Below, piece by piece: positions 26,193 through 35,811 of a stretch of 64,000 nucleotides of DNA. The stretch is from NCBI RefSeq assembly GCF_003355515.1, contig NZ_CP031367.1, positions 1,426,001 through 1,490,000 of the forward strand, written 5' to 3'. Both the position numbers and the translations under genes were made by a program. The notes beneath the pieces are model-generated. The model saw only the letters and a program-made list of their open reading frames with translations, was not told the DNA's origin and made no database searches. The stretch is from Aliarcobacter trophiarum LMG 25534 (GTDB lineage: Bacteria > Campylobacterota > Campylobacteria > Campylobacterales > Arcobacteraceae). How positions within the stretch are numbered: the first letter of the stretch is position 1; each line of letters starts with the position of its first letter.

Positions 26193-27209
26193 ATGAAAAA
26201 AATTTTACTATCTTCATTAGCTTGTGCTACTTTAGTACTTGCTGCAAATAGTGATTACAAATATGAAATCACTCCACTAATTGGTGGAGGATTAGGGGAA
26301 GGTAACCATAGTATTGATAGAAATTATGCAAATGCTGGATTAGCATTAGGTTTTAATCAATCTGAAGGTTCATTAATTGATCAATTTGAATTAGGTTTTT
26401 TAAGAACAATTCAAGATGTTGATGGAAAAAATTCTGTAAGAAATCAAGATACTTCTATCACTAGAGTATTTGGTAACTTTGTTAAAGATTATGGTTTAAC
26501 AAATGATTTATCATTATATGCATTAGCAGGACTTGGAGTTGAGTTTTTTGATAATGAATTAACAAAACACCAAAAAGATGGTATATTTGGAAACTATGGG
26601 GTTGGTTTAAAATATCAATTAACAGATGCTTTAGCTTTAAAATTTGATTTAAGACATTTAATATCTGCACAAAATGGAGATAATACTTTATTATATAACT
26701 TCGGTTTAGCTATTCCATTTGGTGAAAAAGCTGCAAAAGTTGCACCTGTTGCTGTTGCACCTGTTGCTCCAGTAATTGCACCAATTGATAGCGATGGAGA
26801 TGGAGTTATTGATGAGTTAGATCAATGTCCAGATACTATGAAAGGTGCAAAAGTTGATAGTGTTGGATGTATGACATTAGTTAATCTAAATGTAAACTTT
26901 GATACTGCTAAATCTGATATTAAAGATATTTATGGAACAAGAATTCATGAATTTGCAAAAGTTATGAATGCTGATAAAAAATTAAAAGCAAGCATTGAAG
27001 GACATACTGACTCTGTTGGAAGTGTTCCATATAATCAAAAATTATCAGAAAGAAGAGCAGCTTCTGTTGTTAAAGCTTTAGAAAATTTAGGTGTTGAGAA
27101 AGGAAGATTAAATTCTGTTGGTTATGGAAAATCTAGACCAATTGCTTCTAATGATACAGCTGAAGGAAAAGCAGAGAACAGAAGAGTTCATGCTGTAATG
27201 TCTAAATAA
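26193..27209 (+). CDS. OmpA-family outer-membrane protein
   Basis: A 338-residue exported protein: signal peptide to about residue 18, an N-terminal small beta-barrel (about 20-180), an Ala/Pro/Val linker (VAPVAVAPVAPVIAPI), a calcium-binding thrombospondin-type repeat (DSDGDGVIDELDQCPDT), and the OmpA peptidoglycan-binding domain (about 225-338) with GHTDSVGSVPYNQKLSERRA and GYGKSRPIASN. It anchors the outer membrane to the cell wall. AAGGA precedes the ATG; a strong terminator follows. Confidence 0.9.
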   Translation: MKKILLSSLACATLVLAANSDYKYEITPLIGGGLGEGNHSIDRNYANAGLALGFNQSEGSLIDQFELGFLRTIQDVDGKNSVRNQDTSITRVFGNFVKDYGLTNDLSLYALAGLGVEFFDNELTKHQKDGIFGNYGVGLKYQLTDALALKFDLRHLISAQNGDNTLLYNFGLAIPFGEKAAKVAPVAVAPVAPVIAPIDSDGDGVIDELDQCPDTMKGAKVDSVGCMTLVNLNVNFDTAKSDIKDIYGTRIHEFAKVMNADKKLKASIEGHTDSVGSVPYNQKLSERRAASVVKALENLGVEKGRLNSVGYGKSRPIASNDTAEGKAENRRVHAVMSK

Positions 27210-27237
27210 TAATTCTATATATAGACTATTTAATTTT

Positions 27238-27275
27238 AAGGAGTGAATTTTATTCACTCCTTTTTTAATATCAAC
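27238..27275 (+). terminator. intrinsic terminator after ompA-like gene
   Basis: AAGGAGTGAAT and ATTCACTCCTT form an 11-bp stem, followed by a T-run. From here to 27467 there is only AT-rich sequence leading to the next RBS. Confidence 0.85.
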
Positions 27276-27467
27276 CAAATTTGAAACTTTCTATCATTTA
27301 TTTTAGTTTTTAACCTATTTATATATATGATACTTTTTCTACTTATTTATCTATATTTTTTATAGTTATATTTACTCTAAGAAAATTAACTCCTCTTATA
27401 CAATTCTTTAACGATTTTAAGATAAAATTTCACAATTTTTTATTTATGATTAGGAGTAGAGCAAAAT

Positions 27468-28844
27468 ATGAGTGCATCTATATTTAGAGAATACGATATC
27501 AGAGGAATTTATCAAAAAGAGTTAAACGAAGATATTGTAAAAAAGATTGGGTTTTATTTGGCAAAGTCTCTTTTAAAAAGAGTTCCAAATGCTGTTTATA
27601 TGGCTGTTGGTTATGATGCAAGACTTCATTCACCAACTTTAAAAAATTGGCTTAGCTCTGGAATAAACAAAGCTGGATTAAAGGTTTTAGATATGGGATT
27701 AGTACCAACTCCAGCAAACTATTTTACAAATTTCAATGAAATAGATGGATATAGATGTGATGGCTCTATTATGATAACAGGCTCACATAATCCTCCTGAA
27801 TACAACGGATTTAAAATTACTTTAGATAAAGACCCATTTTTTGGAGATGAGATTTATGCTTTAGGAGATGAGATTTTAAAGAGTGGTTTAAAAATAGAAG
27901 ACAATGAAACTGCAATAAAAATAAACTCAAAAGATAGATATATTGACTATATAGTTGAAAATTTTAAGCATTTAAGACTTGAAAACAAAAAATTTGTTTT
28001 TGATTGTGGAAATGGCGTTGCTGGTGTTGTTTTAAGAGAAATTTTAGATAGATTAAATATTAAACATAAAATTTTATTTGAAGAACCAGATGGAAATTTC
28101 CCAAATCATCATCCAGATCCTAGCGATGAACATACTTTGGAAGATATTAAAAAAGAGTTAAATAGTGGTGAATTTGATTTTGGTTTTGCATATGATGGTG
28201 ATGCAGATAGAATTGCTCTATTATCAAGAAAATATAATTTCAAAGGTGATATTTTAGCAATATTTTTCTCAAAACATATAGAAAATCCAACAGTTATTGG
28301 TGAAGTTAAATGCTCACAAGTTATGTATGATATTATTAACTCTTACGGTAAAGCTATTATGTATAAAACAGGTCATTCAAACCTAAAAGTTAAAATAAAA
28401 GAGACAAATGCCTCTTTTGCAGCTGAAGTATCTGGACATCTATTTTTTAATGATAGATACTTTGGTTATGATGATGCTATTTATGCAACTTTTAGAGCTT
28501 TAGAGTTACTAGACCAAGGTTTTGATTTTGATAAAGAGTTTGAATCTTTGCCACAAGTATATTCAACTCCTGAAATAAATATAACAGTAACTGAAGAGAC
28601 AAAATTTAAATTAATAGAAGATTTAAAAGGGGCTTTAAAAAACCCACCAGCAGATTTTCCAAAAATAAAAGATATTATCACTGTTGATGGAGTGAGAGTT
28701 ATTTTTGATAAAGGTTGGGGTCTTGTACGAGCTAGTAATACAACTCCAAAACTAGTAACTAGATTTGAAGCAGATACAAAAGATAATGCAAAACTGTATG
28801 AGGATGCACTAATAAACTTATTTAATACTTTAAAAGGAAGATAA
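27468..28844 (+). CDS. manB: phosphomannomutase/phosphoglucomutase
   Basis: A 458-residue alpha-D-phosphohexomutase. It opens with IFREYDIRG, carries the catalytic phosphoserine loop MITGSHNPPEYNG, the metal-binding loop AYDGDADR and the sugar-recognition EVSGHLFF. It interconverts mannose or glucose 6- and 1-phosphates for surface polysaccharide and glycogen precursors. AGGAG lies about 11 bases upstream of the ATG. galU follows after one base and pgi overlaps galU, so glucose 6-phosphate flows through pgi and this enzyme to UDP-glucose within one operon. The choice between ManB and AlgC-type specificity is open. Confidence 0.9.
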   Translation: MSASIFREYDIRGIYQKELNEDIVKKIGFYLAKSLLKRVPNAVYMAVGYDARLHSPTLKNWLSSGINKAGLKVLDMGLVPTPANYFTNFNEIDGYRCDGSIMITGSHNPPEYNGFKITLDKDPFFGDEIYALGDEILKSGLKIEDNETAIKINSKDRYIDYIVENFKHLRLENKKFVFDCGNGVAGVVLREILDRLNIKHKILFEEPDGNFPNHHPDPSDEHTLEDIKKELNSGEFDFGFAYDGDADRIALLSRKYNFKGDILAIFFSKHIENPTVIGEVKCSQVMYDIINSYGKAIMYKTGHSNLKVKIKETNASFAAEVSGHLFFNDRYFGYDDAIYATFRALELLDQGFDFDKEFESLPQVYSTPEINITVTEETKFKLIEDLKGALKNPPADFPKIKDIITVDGVRVIFDKGWGLVRASNTTPKLVTRFEADTKDNAKLYEDALINLFNTLKGR

Positions 28845-28845
28845 A

Positions 28846-29715
28846 ATGAATAAAAACCCAATAAAAAAATGCCTATTTCCAGCAGCTGGATATGGAACAA
28901 GATTTTTACCAGCAACAAAAGCAACTCCAAAAGAGATGTTACCAGTCTTAACAAAACCACTTATCCAATATGGAGTTGAAGAAGCTTTAGCAGCTGGTAT
29001 AGAAAATATGGCAATAGTAACAGGTAGAGGGAAAAGAGCTATTGAAGATCACTTTGATATTTCATATGAACTTGAGCATCAAATAAAAGGAACTAGTAAA
29101 GAGCACTATTTAACAGAGATTAGAAGTGTTATTACAAAATGTACTTTCTCTTATACAAGACAAATTGAGATGAAAGGTTTGGGACATGCAATTTTATGTG
29201 GAGAGAATCTAATTGGTGAACAACCTTTTGCTGTACTTTTAGCAGATGATTTATGTGATTCAAGTTCAAAAGGAGTTCTATCTCAAATGGTTGAACTATA
29301 TAAAAAATACCACTGCTCTATAGTAGCAATTGAAGAGATTCCAAAAGAGGACACAAATAAGTATGGAGTAATCGCTGGAAATGAGATAGAACCAGGGATT
29401 TTTATGATAAAAGATATGGTTGAGAAACCAGAGCCAAAAGATGCTCCTTCAAATTTGGCAATAATCGGAAGATATATTTTAACTCCTGATATTTTCGATA
29501 TTATAAGAGAGACAAAACCAGGAAAAGGTGGAGAGATTCAAATAACAGATGCTCTCCTTACACAAGCAAAAAAAGGTATGGTTTTAGCATATAAATTTGA
29601 AGGTCAAAGATTTGATTGTGGAAGTATTGATGGATTTGTAAAAGCAACTAATCATTTCTATAATAAATCTCTAGAAGAAGAGAAAAAGCAAAAAAAAGAT
29701 AACAAGGAAAAATAG
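28846..29715 (+). CDS. galU: UTP-glucose-1-phosphate uridylyltransferase
   Basis: Forms UDP-glucose from glucose 1-phosphate and UTP. The nucleotide-binding start FPAAGYGTRFLPATKATPKE is diagnostic, followed by GLGHAILCGENL, VLLADDLCD and KGGEIQITDALL. Its 289-residue length is normal, with a Lys/Glu-rich C-terminal tail. It begins one base after the phosphohexomutase stop and overlaps pgi by one base (TAGTG). Confidence 0.95.
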   Translation: MNKNPIKKCLFPAAGYGTRFLPATKATPKEMLPVLTKPLIQYGVEEALAAGIENMAIVTGRGKRAIEDHFDISYELEHQIKGTSKEHYLTEIRSVITKCTFSYTRQIEMKGLGHAILCGENLIGEQPFAVLLADDLCDSSSKGVLSQMVELYKKYHCSIVAIEEIPKEDTNKYGVIAGNEIEPGIFMIKDMVEKPEPKDAPSNLAIIGRYILTPDIFDIIRETKPGKGGEIQITDALLTQAKKGMVLAYKFEGQRFDCGSIDGFVKATNHFYNKSLEEEKKQKKDNKEK

Positions 29716-30947
29716 TGAAAAACAATCTTTACTATCCAAAAGTTTCTCTAAGTGATGAGGATATTTTTTTAGAGATAAAAAAAGAGCGAGAAGAGATAGG
29801 TTACTACTCTTTACCTCATGTAGATATAACAAACCTAAAAAAAGAGTTAGATAATCTTAATTTTAAGCAAAAAAATATTGCAATAATTGGAATTGGTGGA
29901 AGTACTTTAGGTACATTTGCTATATATAACTTTTTAAAATATCATAAACAAAAAAATAAAACTTTAAAAAAAGAGATATTCTTTTTTGAAAGTACAGACC
30001 CAGTAAACTTAAATGGAACAATCTCTCAATTTGATTTAGAAGATACACTTTTTATAGTTATCTCAAAATCAGGAACAACTATTGAAACTATCTCTATTTT
30101 TAAATACCTTATCTCTATTACTAAGATAGACAAAGAGAATCTTCTAGTTATTACTGAAGATGATAGTAAATTAAATACATTTGCAAAAGCAAATAGTATA
30201 AACACATTTGATATCCCAAAAAATGTTGGTGGAAGATTTTCAGTTTTATCAAATGTTGGATTAGTTCCTCTATATTTAGCTGGTTTTGATATTGATGAAC
30301 TTTTAAAAGGTGCTAGATATATCTCTACTTCATTTTTTGAACAGTATGAACTATATGCTCACCTAATAAAAAAAGCAAGAACCTATTTTGAGTTTAAAGA
30401 TATTTATAATATAAATGCAGTTTTCTCATATTCTCAGCTTCTTGAAGGCTTTAATAAGTGGTATATCCAACTTTGGGGTGAAAGCTTAGGAAAAATAGAT
30501 GCGAATAATACAAATCAAGGTTTAACTCCTATTGGACTAACAGGTCCAGTTGATCAACACTCATTTTTACAGTTAATTGTTGAAGGTAAAAGAGATAAAA
30601 CGGTAACTTTTATAAAAATCAAAGATTTTAAAGATGATACAAAAATTGCTCCTACAACTTTACAAGGCTTAGAAGAGCTTGATTATATAAATAATTTGGA
30701 TTTTAAAGAGCTTATAAATCTTCAAGCAGATGCAACAATTGCATCAGTTAAAGAGTATAAAAAAGATATTCCTATTGATTTAATAGAAATAGAAGAGATA
30801 AGCGAATATGAAATAGGTAAACTCCTATTTTATTATGAACTTCTAACTTCAATTGTTGGGAAATTCTTACAAATAAATACTTATGACCAACCAGGGGTTG
30901 AAGGTGGGAAGATTATTTTAAAAGAGATGTTAAAAAGTAAAAACTAG
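29715..30947 (+). CDS. pgi: glucose-6-phosphate isomerase
   Basis: Interconverts glucose 6-phosphate and fructose 6-phosphate. It has a SIS-fold core with IIGIGGSTLGTFA and VISKSGTTIETIS, then NVGGRFSVLSNVGL and QLWGESLGK. At 410 residues it is shorter than the 550-residue enterobacterial enzyme but similar to short epsilonproteobacterial forms. The start is a GTG overlapping the galU stop. The AEC transporter follows after three bases. Confidence 0.92.
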   Translation: MKNNLYYPKVSLSDEDIFLEIKKEREEIGYYSLPHVDITNLKKELDNLNFKQKNIAIIGIGGSTLGTFAIYNFLKYHKQKNKTLKKEIFFFESTDPVNLNGTISQFDLEDTLFIVISKSGTTIETISIFKYLISITKIDKENLLVITEDDSKLNTFAKANSINTFDIPKNVGGRFSVLSNVGLVPLYLAGFDIDELLKGARYISTSFFEQYELYAHLIKKARTYFEFKDIYNINAVFSYSQLLEGFNKWYIQLWGESLGKIDANNTNQGLTPIGLTGPVDQHSFLQLIVEGKRDKTVTFIKIKDFKDDTKIAPTTLQGLEELDYINNLDFKELINLQADATIASVKEYKKDIPIDLIEIEEISEYEIGKLLFYYELLTSIVGKFLQINTYDQPGVEGGKIILKEMLKSKN

Positions 30948-30950
30948 AAG

Positions 30951-31862
30951 ATGGAGCATATATTTTCTAGTTTAATCCCCATTTTTTCACTAATTGTGAT
31001 TGGATACTTATTTAAAAAAATAAGTTTTCCATCACAAGATTTTTGGCCAATGGCTGATAAATTAACTTACTATATTCTTATGCCAGCACTTTTAATTTTG
31101 ACTTTATCAAAGGCAAAATTTGATATTTCTAGTATAAATCTAGTTTTATCTTCACTTTTGGCTATATCTTTAACTCTAATATTTTTAATAGTTTTTAATA
31201 AACTAAGTCCAACACAAAATAGCTCTTTTACATCAATAGTTCAAGGTGGAATAAGATTTAATACCTATGTGTTTTTGGCTCTTAGTGGCTCTATATTTGG
31301 TGCAGATGGCTTGGTTATTGCTGCAATTATTATAACCTTTGCAATTCCTTTTTTGAATATTTTATCTATTTCTATTTTTGCCTTATATGAAGAAAATCTC
31401 AAAATAAATTTTATATATCTTCTAAAATCTATTTTTAAAAATCCTTTGATTATCTCTTGTTTAATAGGTGGGTTTTTAAACCTTTTTGCTATAAATATCC
31501 CTCTTAGTTTTGAAAACCTTTTAAAGATTTTAAGTAGTGCAGCTCTTCCTATGGGATTAATCTCTATTGGTTATACTTTAGTTTTAAAAGAGTTGGGAAG
31601 TAATAAAAAAGATTTAACAATCACTATGTTTGCTAAATTTATTGTTTTGCCAGTTTTTATCTATTTTTTGGCAAAGATATTTAATCTTGATACTCTAGTT
31701 ATCTCTATTTTGGTTCTATTTGCAATAATGCCAACAGCTCCAAGTTCATTTATACTAGCTAGACAACTAAATGGTGATGTTCCACTAATCACAAGTATAA
31801 TCACACTTCAAACAATAGTTTCTAGCTTATTTTTAATACTATTTCTAAAATTATTTATTTAA
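30951..31862 (+). CDS. AEC (auxin efflux carrier) family transporter
   Basis: A 303-residue inner-membrane protein with about ten transmembrane helices and the two-repeat layout of the AEC/BART superfamily (PALLILTLSK in the first half, PMGLISIGYTLVL and MPTAPSSFILARQ in the second). Bacterial members export or import malate, malonate and similar organic acids. It starts three bases after pgi, so it is probably part of that operon. Its stop lies next to that of the convergent AMIN gene. Substrate unknown. Confidence 0.8.
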   Translation: MEHIFSSLIPIFSLIVIGYLFKKISFPSQDFWPMADKLTYYILMPALLILTLSKAKFDISSINLVLSSLLAISLTLIFLIVFNKLSPTQNSSFTSIVQGGIRFNTYVFLALSGSIFGADGLVIAAIIITFAIPFLNILSISIFALYEENLKINFIYLLKSIFKNPLIISCLIGGFLNLFAINIPLSFENLLKILSSAALPMGLISIGYTLVLKELGSNKKDLTITMFAKFIVLPVFIYFLAKIFNLDTLVISILVLFAIMPTAPSSFILARQLNGDVPLITSIITLQTIVSSLFLILFLKLFI

Positions 31863-31863
31863 G

Positions 31864-32601
31864 TTATTTTAACTTAATCACAAGCTCGTCATCTTTTACA
31901 TCAATACTATATTTAGATACTTTAGAACCTAACTCTACAGCAACTCTATAAAAACCACCGCTTTTATGATTTCCAACTGTAATATTTTTAAAATTACTTC
32001 CAGCTAATTGCTCTTTTTTTGTATTAAAATTTACTTTTGCTTTATAATCAAATGCTAATTTATTCTCTTTTTCTATTGAAAATTTCTTGAACATCTTATG
32101 TTCACTTCTTATAATCAACTCAGTATCACTACTCTCTATTTTTAAGAATGGTAAAATATTTTTTTGTTTTGTTGCATTTGAAGTAGAAGCTACAGAAGTT
32201 TGTGCTTTCTCACTATCAATATCAGCTCTAGGTTTTACAAAAATCACTTGTTCTGGCTCTTTTTTTACATTTTGAAGCTCTTTTTTTACTATCTCTTTAG
32301 TTTTTTGTTCATTTTGCTTATTTGTTTTTTGAATAATCGCATCTAGCTCTTTTTTACTATATGTCTTTTCTGGTGCTTTTTGTACAGGAGCTTTTTGAGT
32401 AGTTGAAGCTGTTTCTTTTTGAGCATTCATCTCCTCTTGCACTTTTTTAATATATTGTGCTTCTTGAATCTCTTCAATAGTTTTTGGAGTCTCATTTAAC
32501 TCATACATTTTCCCCGTCTCTTCTTCATATTTTGCAAATGGATTATCTCTAGCTTCCAAAGCTAAACAAAATAAAATAGATATTAATAGTAATTTTTTCA
32601 T
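31864..32601 (-). CDS. AMIN-domain periplasmic protein
   Basis: A 245-residue exported protein with a short signal sequence (MKKLLLISILFCLALEA), a low-complexity Lys/Glu/Gln/Thr-rich middle (about 35-150) probably coiled or extended, and a C-terminal AMIN-like beta domain (about 150-245). AMIN domains bind cell-wall or division components. The order enolase, FtsB-like protein, AMIN protein corresponds to Cj1672c-Cj1670c of Campylobacter jejuni, as I recall; the last of these is a glycosylated periplasmic protein. Its start overlaps the FtsB-like gene by 4 bases. Confidence 0.72.
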   Translation of the reverse strand: MKKLLLISILFCLALEARDNPFAKYEEETGKMYELNETPKTIEEIQEAQYIKKVQEEMNAQKETASTTQKAPVQKAPEKTYSKKELDAIIQKTNKQNEQKTKEIVKKELQNVKKEPEQVIFVKPRADIDSEKAQTSVASTSNATKQKNILPFLKIESSDTELIIRSEHKMFKKFSIEKENKLAFDYKAKVNFNTKKEQLAGSNFKNITVGNHKSGGFYRVAVELGSKVSKYSIDVKDDELVIKLK

Positions 32602-32839
32602 TCTTCTGGCTCCAAATTTTTTAGTTCAAAATACTCTTTTTGTAAATAGGCATTTTCTCTTTGTAATCTTGAAATTTCATATTCTAAATACTCTTTTTTA
32701 TGTTTTAAAGAGCTATACACTTGTATTGAGTTATCTCCAAAAAGAAGATTAACCCAATGATAAGCAAAATAGATAGTTGCTAACAGAGAAAAAATCACTA
32801 TTAGCATAAATCCTAAAATATTACTTGCTTTATTTGTCA

Positions 32840-32840
<1 letters not shown>
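32598..32840 (-). CDS. FtsB/DivIC-like septum protein
   Basis: An 80-residue single-pass membrane protein: cytoplasmic N-terminus, helix at about 8-30, then a periplasmic coiled coil (KKEYLEYEISRLQRENAYLQKEYFELKN). This is the size and layout of FtsB/DivIC division proteins, often encoded next to enolase. Primary sequence identity is low in this family, so the call relies on architecture and context. It overlaps the eno stop by one base and the AMIN gene by 4. Confidence 0.75.
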
Positions 32841-34117
<1,277 letters not shown>

Positions 34118-34192
34118 TTAGGTCTCCTAATTTTTGAATATTTTAGAAAGATTATATCTAAAAAAAATTTGGCTTTTGCTTTTATTGTGATA

Positions 34193-34223
34193 AAACTATT
34201 TCTAAAGTTTTTAGAAATAGTTT
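34193..34223. terminator. hairpin downstream of the truncated outer-membrane gene
   Basis: AAACTATTTCTAA and TTAGAAATAGTTT form a perfect 13-bp stem with a 5-base loop between the stub gene's stop and the eno promoter region. The T-run is weak on both strands. Confidence 0.45.
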
Positions 34224-34251
34224 ATATTTATTGTATTTTAACTCGAAAAAT

Positions 34252-34398
34252 TTAAAATACCCATCCAGCTTGAAGAAGAAGTTTAGAGTTTTTATGAGAT
34301 ATATTACTATCACTTATCTCATCAGAATTTGCTGTCCATGCCATTTGTGCTCTAGCAAAAAAATCATTCATTCTTGCATAGTAACCAACACCTATATC
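34252..34398 (-). pseudogene. 3' stub of an outer-membrane beta-barrel gene, cut by the IS
   Basis: On the minus strand a frame comes out of the IS end and runs for 48 codons: DIGVGYYARMNDFFARAQMA, then an Asp/Ser-rich loop and LLLQAGWVF at the stop. The alternating pattern and terminal Phe mark the last strands of an outer-membrane barrel. A TpsB/ShlB-like secretion protein is one possibility, unproven. The 5' part is not found on the other side of the IS, where a different gene fragment occurs, so it was deleted rather than merely split. Confidence 0.65.
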
Positions 34399-34428
34399 TG
34401 GAATGACCCCAAGTTAGTAGACACTTTT

Positions 34429-35265
34429 TTAATCAGTTAACACCTTGGGTTGAGTAACACTATCATTGTATCTTTTCTCAAATTCATTTGGACTTATAAA
34501 ATCTAAAAAACTATGTCGTCTTTTTGCGTTATAAAACATTTCTATATATTCAAATATTTTATCTCTAGCTTCTGCTCTTGTATGAAATATAGTTTTTCTA
34601 ACTAATTCTTTTTTTAATGTCTTAAAAAAACTCTCTGCTACTGCATTATCATAACAATTACCTCTACGGCTCATACTTGGGATAATATTATGATGCTTTA
34701 AAAATGTTTGGTATTCATAAGAACTATATTGGCTACCTTGATCTGAATGAAGAATTACTTTATGATTTTTAATTCTGTGAGTTGTTTTTTTCAAAGCTTT
34801 AATAATTAAAGATGTTGATTGTCTATGTCCTGTTGCCCAACCAATTATTTTTCTTGAATAAAGATCTATAACTGTAGCTAAATATAACCATCCTTCATAA
34901 GTTCTGATATATGTGATATCACTAACCCAAGATTCATTTGGTTTATATGTTAAAAAACATTGTTTTAAATGATTTGGATGTGCTTTATGAATTGAACCAG
35001 CCTTATGCTTTGGTTTTCTTTTATAATTTCCTATTCCACAAAGTTTTGCTTCTTTCATTAATCTTGCAACTCTTTTCTTATTTACATGTATATTTGAAGC
35101 CTTTAAATCTTTATGAATATTTCTATATCCATATATCCCATTTGACTCTCTATATGCTTTTTTTATCTCTTGTAAAATTTGTTGATTTTCAATCTCTAAA
35201 TTTGAAATAGGTTGTTTTAACCATTTATAATACCCACTAGGATGAACTTTCAATACAGTACACAT
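34429..35265 (-). CDS. IS3-family transposase OrfB (DDE integrase)
   Basis: Catalytic transposase half of 278 residues from the internal ATG. It has an HTH_21-like region (SNGIYGYRNIHKDL), then an rve integrase core: first Asp in SDITYIRT, second in LHSDQGSQYSS, and Glu in NCYDNAVAESFFKTLK. The true product is most likely the OrfAB fusion made by -1 frameshifting at 35346-35352; in that frame the sequence is open through KLKYAFIKEYQIQYTIRR before this ATG, as in other IS3 OrfB proteins. No internal stop is present. Confidence 0.92.
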   Translation of the reverse strand: MCTVLKVHPSGYYKWLKQPISNLEIENQQILQEIKKAYRESNGIYGYRNIHKDLKASNIHVNKKRVARLMKEAKLCGIGNYKRKPKHKAGSIHKAHPNHLKQCFLTYKPNESWVSDITYIRTYEGWLYLATVIDLYSRKIIGWATGHRQSTSLIIKALKKTTHRIKNHKVILHSDQGSQYSSYEYQTFLKHHNIIPSMSRRGNCYDNAVAESFFKTLKKELVRKTIFHTRAEARDKIFEYIEMFYNAKRRHSFLDFISPNEFEKRYNDSVTQPKVLTD

Positions 35266-35312
35266 TCTTCTGATTGTGTACTGTATTTGATACTCCTTTA
35301 TAAATGCGTACT

Positions 35313-35612
35313 TTAATTTGGGTTGTTTGCAAAGTACGCTGCGGCCTTTTTTAAAATATCCCTCTCTTCTGTAACTCTCTTTAATTCTTTTTGCAATCTT
35401 TTTATTTCAGCTGTTGTATCTTGAGTTTTTTTTATTTCTACTTCAGCTTCTGGTGATTTGTATTTTTTTATCCAGTTTCTCAAAGAATCATAATGGACAC
35501 CTAACCTCTCAGCTGTTTCAACAACCCCATATCCATTTTCTATAACTTGTTTTACAGCATCTCTTCTAAACTCTTCACTATATTCTCTTCTTGCCATTTT
35601 TAATTCCTTCAA
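35313..35612 (-). CDS. IS3-family transposase OrfA (HTH protein)
   Basis: A 99-residue protein: helix-turn-helix of the HTH_Tnp_1 type (RREYSEEFRRDAVKQVIENG, then ERLGVHYDSLRNWIKKY) followed by a leucine-zipper-like helix (EIKRLQKELKRVTEERDILKKA). The start may be the internal ATG of MARREYSEEF, five codons in. It binds the IS ends and, when fused to OrfB by frameshifting, forms the transposase. The slippery site lies near codon 90. Confidence 0.92.
   Translation of the reverse strand: MKELKMARREYSEEFRRDAVKQVIENGYGVVETAERLGVHYDSLRNWIKKYKSPEAEVEIKKTQDTTAEIKRLQKELKRVTEERDILKKAAAYFANNPN
35346..35352 (-). promoter_or_regulatory. programmed -1 frameshift site (A AAA AAG) of the IS
   Basis: The minus strand reads A AAA AAG in the orfA frame. 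A -1 slip continues as GGC CGC AGC GTA and stays open into orfB without a stop, which is the standard IS3-family arrangement for making OrfAB. Confidence 0.85.
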
Positions 35613-35687
35613 TTGTTTACAATTTTCTCTAAATTGTTATTTTAATTAACTGAATAAATTTCTGTCTACTTTTTTTGGGTCATTCCA

Positions 35688-35811
35688 TATTGATAAATAT
35701 AGATTTAATAAAATAATTGATTTGTTAGTTTATGCTCCTGAGATTTTTTTAGAAAATCTAGAAAATACTTTAAGAAATTACAAAGATCTAACTTTAAAGT
35801 TTACGAAATAA
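35688..35811 (+). pseudogene. 3' stub of an unidentified plus-strand gene, cut by the IS
   Basis: Leaving the right IS end, a plus-strand frame is open for about 40 codons (YRFNKIIDLLVYAPEIFLEN, then LENTLRNYKDLTLKFTK and stop). The helical, Leu/Lys-rich composition resembles the end of a real protein rather than chance. It overlaps the mutS stop tail-to-tail by 11 bases. I do not recognise the family. Its 5' part would have lain to the left, where the IS and the unrelated barrel stub now are, so it is lost. Confidence 0.5.

Larger units (their letters stand above)
34399..35687 (-). mobile_element. IS3-family insertion sequence, complete
   Basis: A 1289-base element with terminal inverted repeats that begin TGGAATGACCC at both ends and stay similar for about 40 bases (shared GTAGACA and a CAGTTAA near the inner end). 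It carries overlapping-frame orfA and orfB on the minus strand with a canonical A6G slippage site, so it looks transposition-competent. The bases flanking it (TATC on the left, TATT on the right) do not form a clear 3-4-base target duplication. The two flanks are unrelated gene stubs, which suggests that recombination or adjacent deletion followed insertion. Confidence 0.92.

Noticed and set aside
28481-28960. 159-codon minus-strand open frame across manB/galU
   Set aside because: Antisense to two strong genes; the Leu/Ser-rich product is typical of a shadow frame.
34231-34440. 69-codon plus-strand frame crossing the IS left end
   Set aside because: It spans the insertion junction and has no coding signs; the minus-strand barrel stub explains this stretch.
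34391-35695. Target-site duplication of the IS
   Set aside because: Immediate flanks are TATC and TATT; no exact 3-4-base repeat, so none is claimed.
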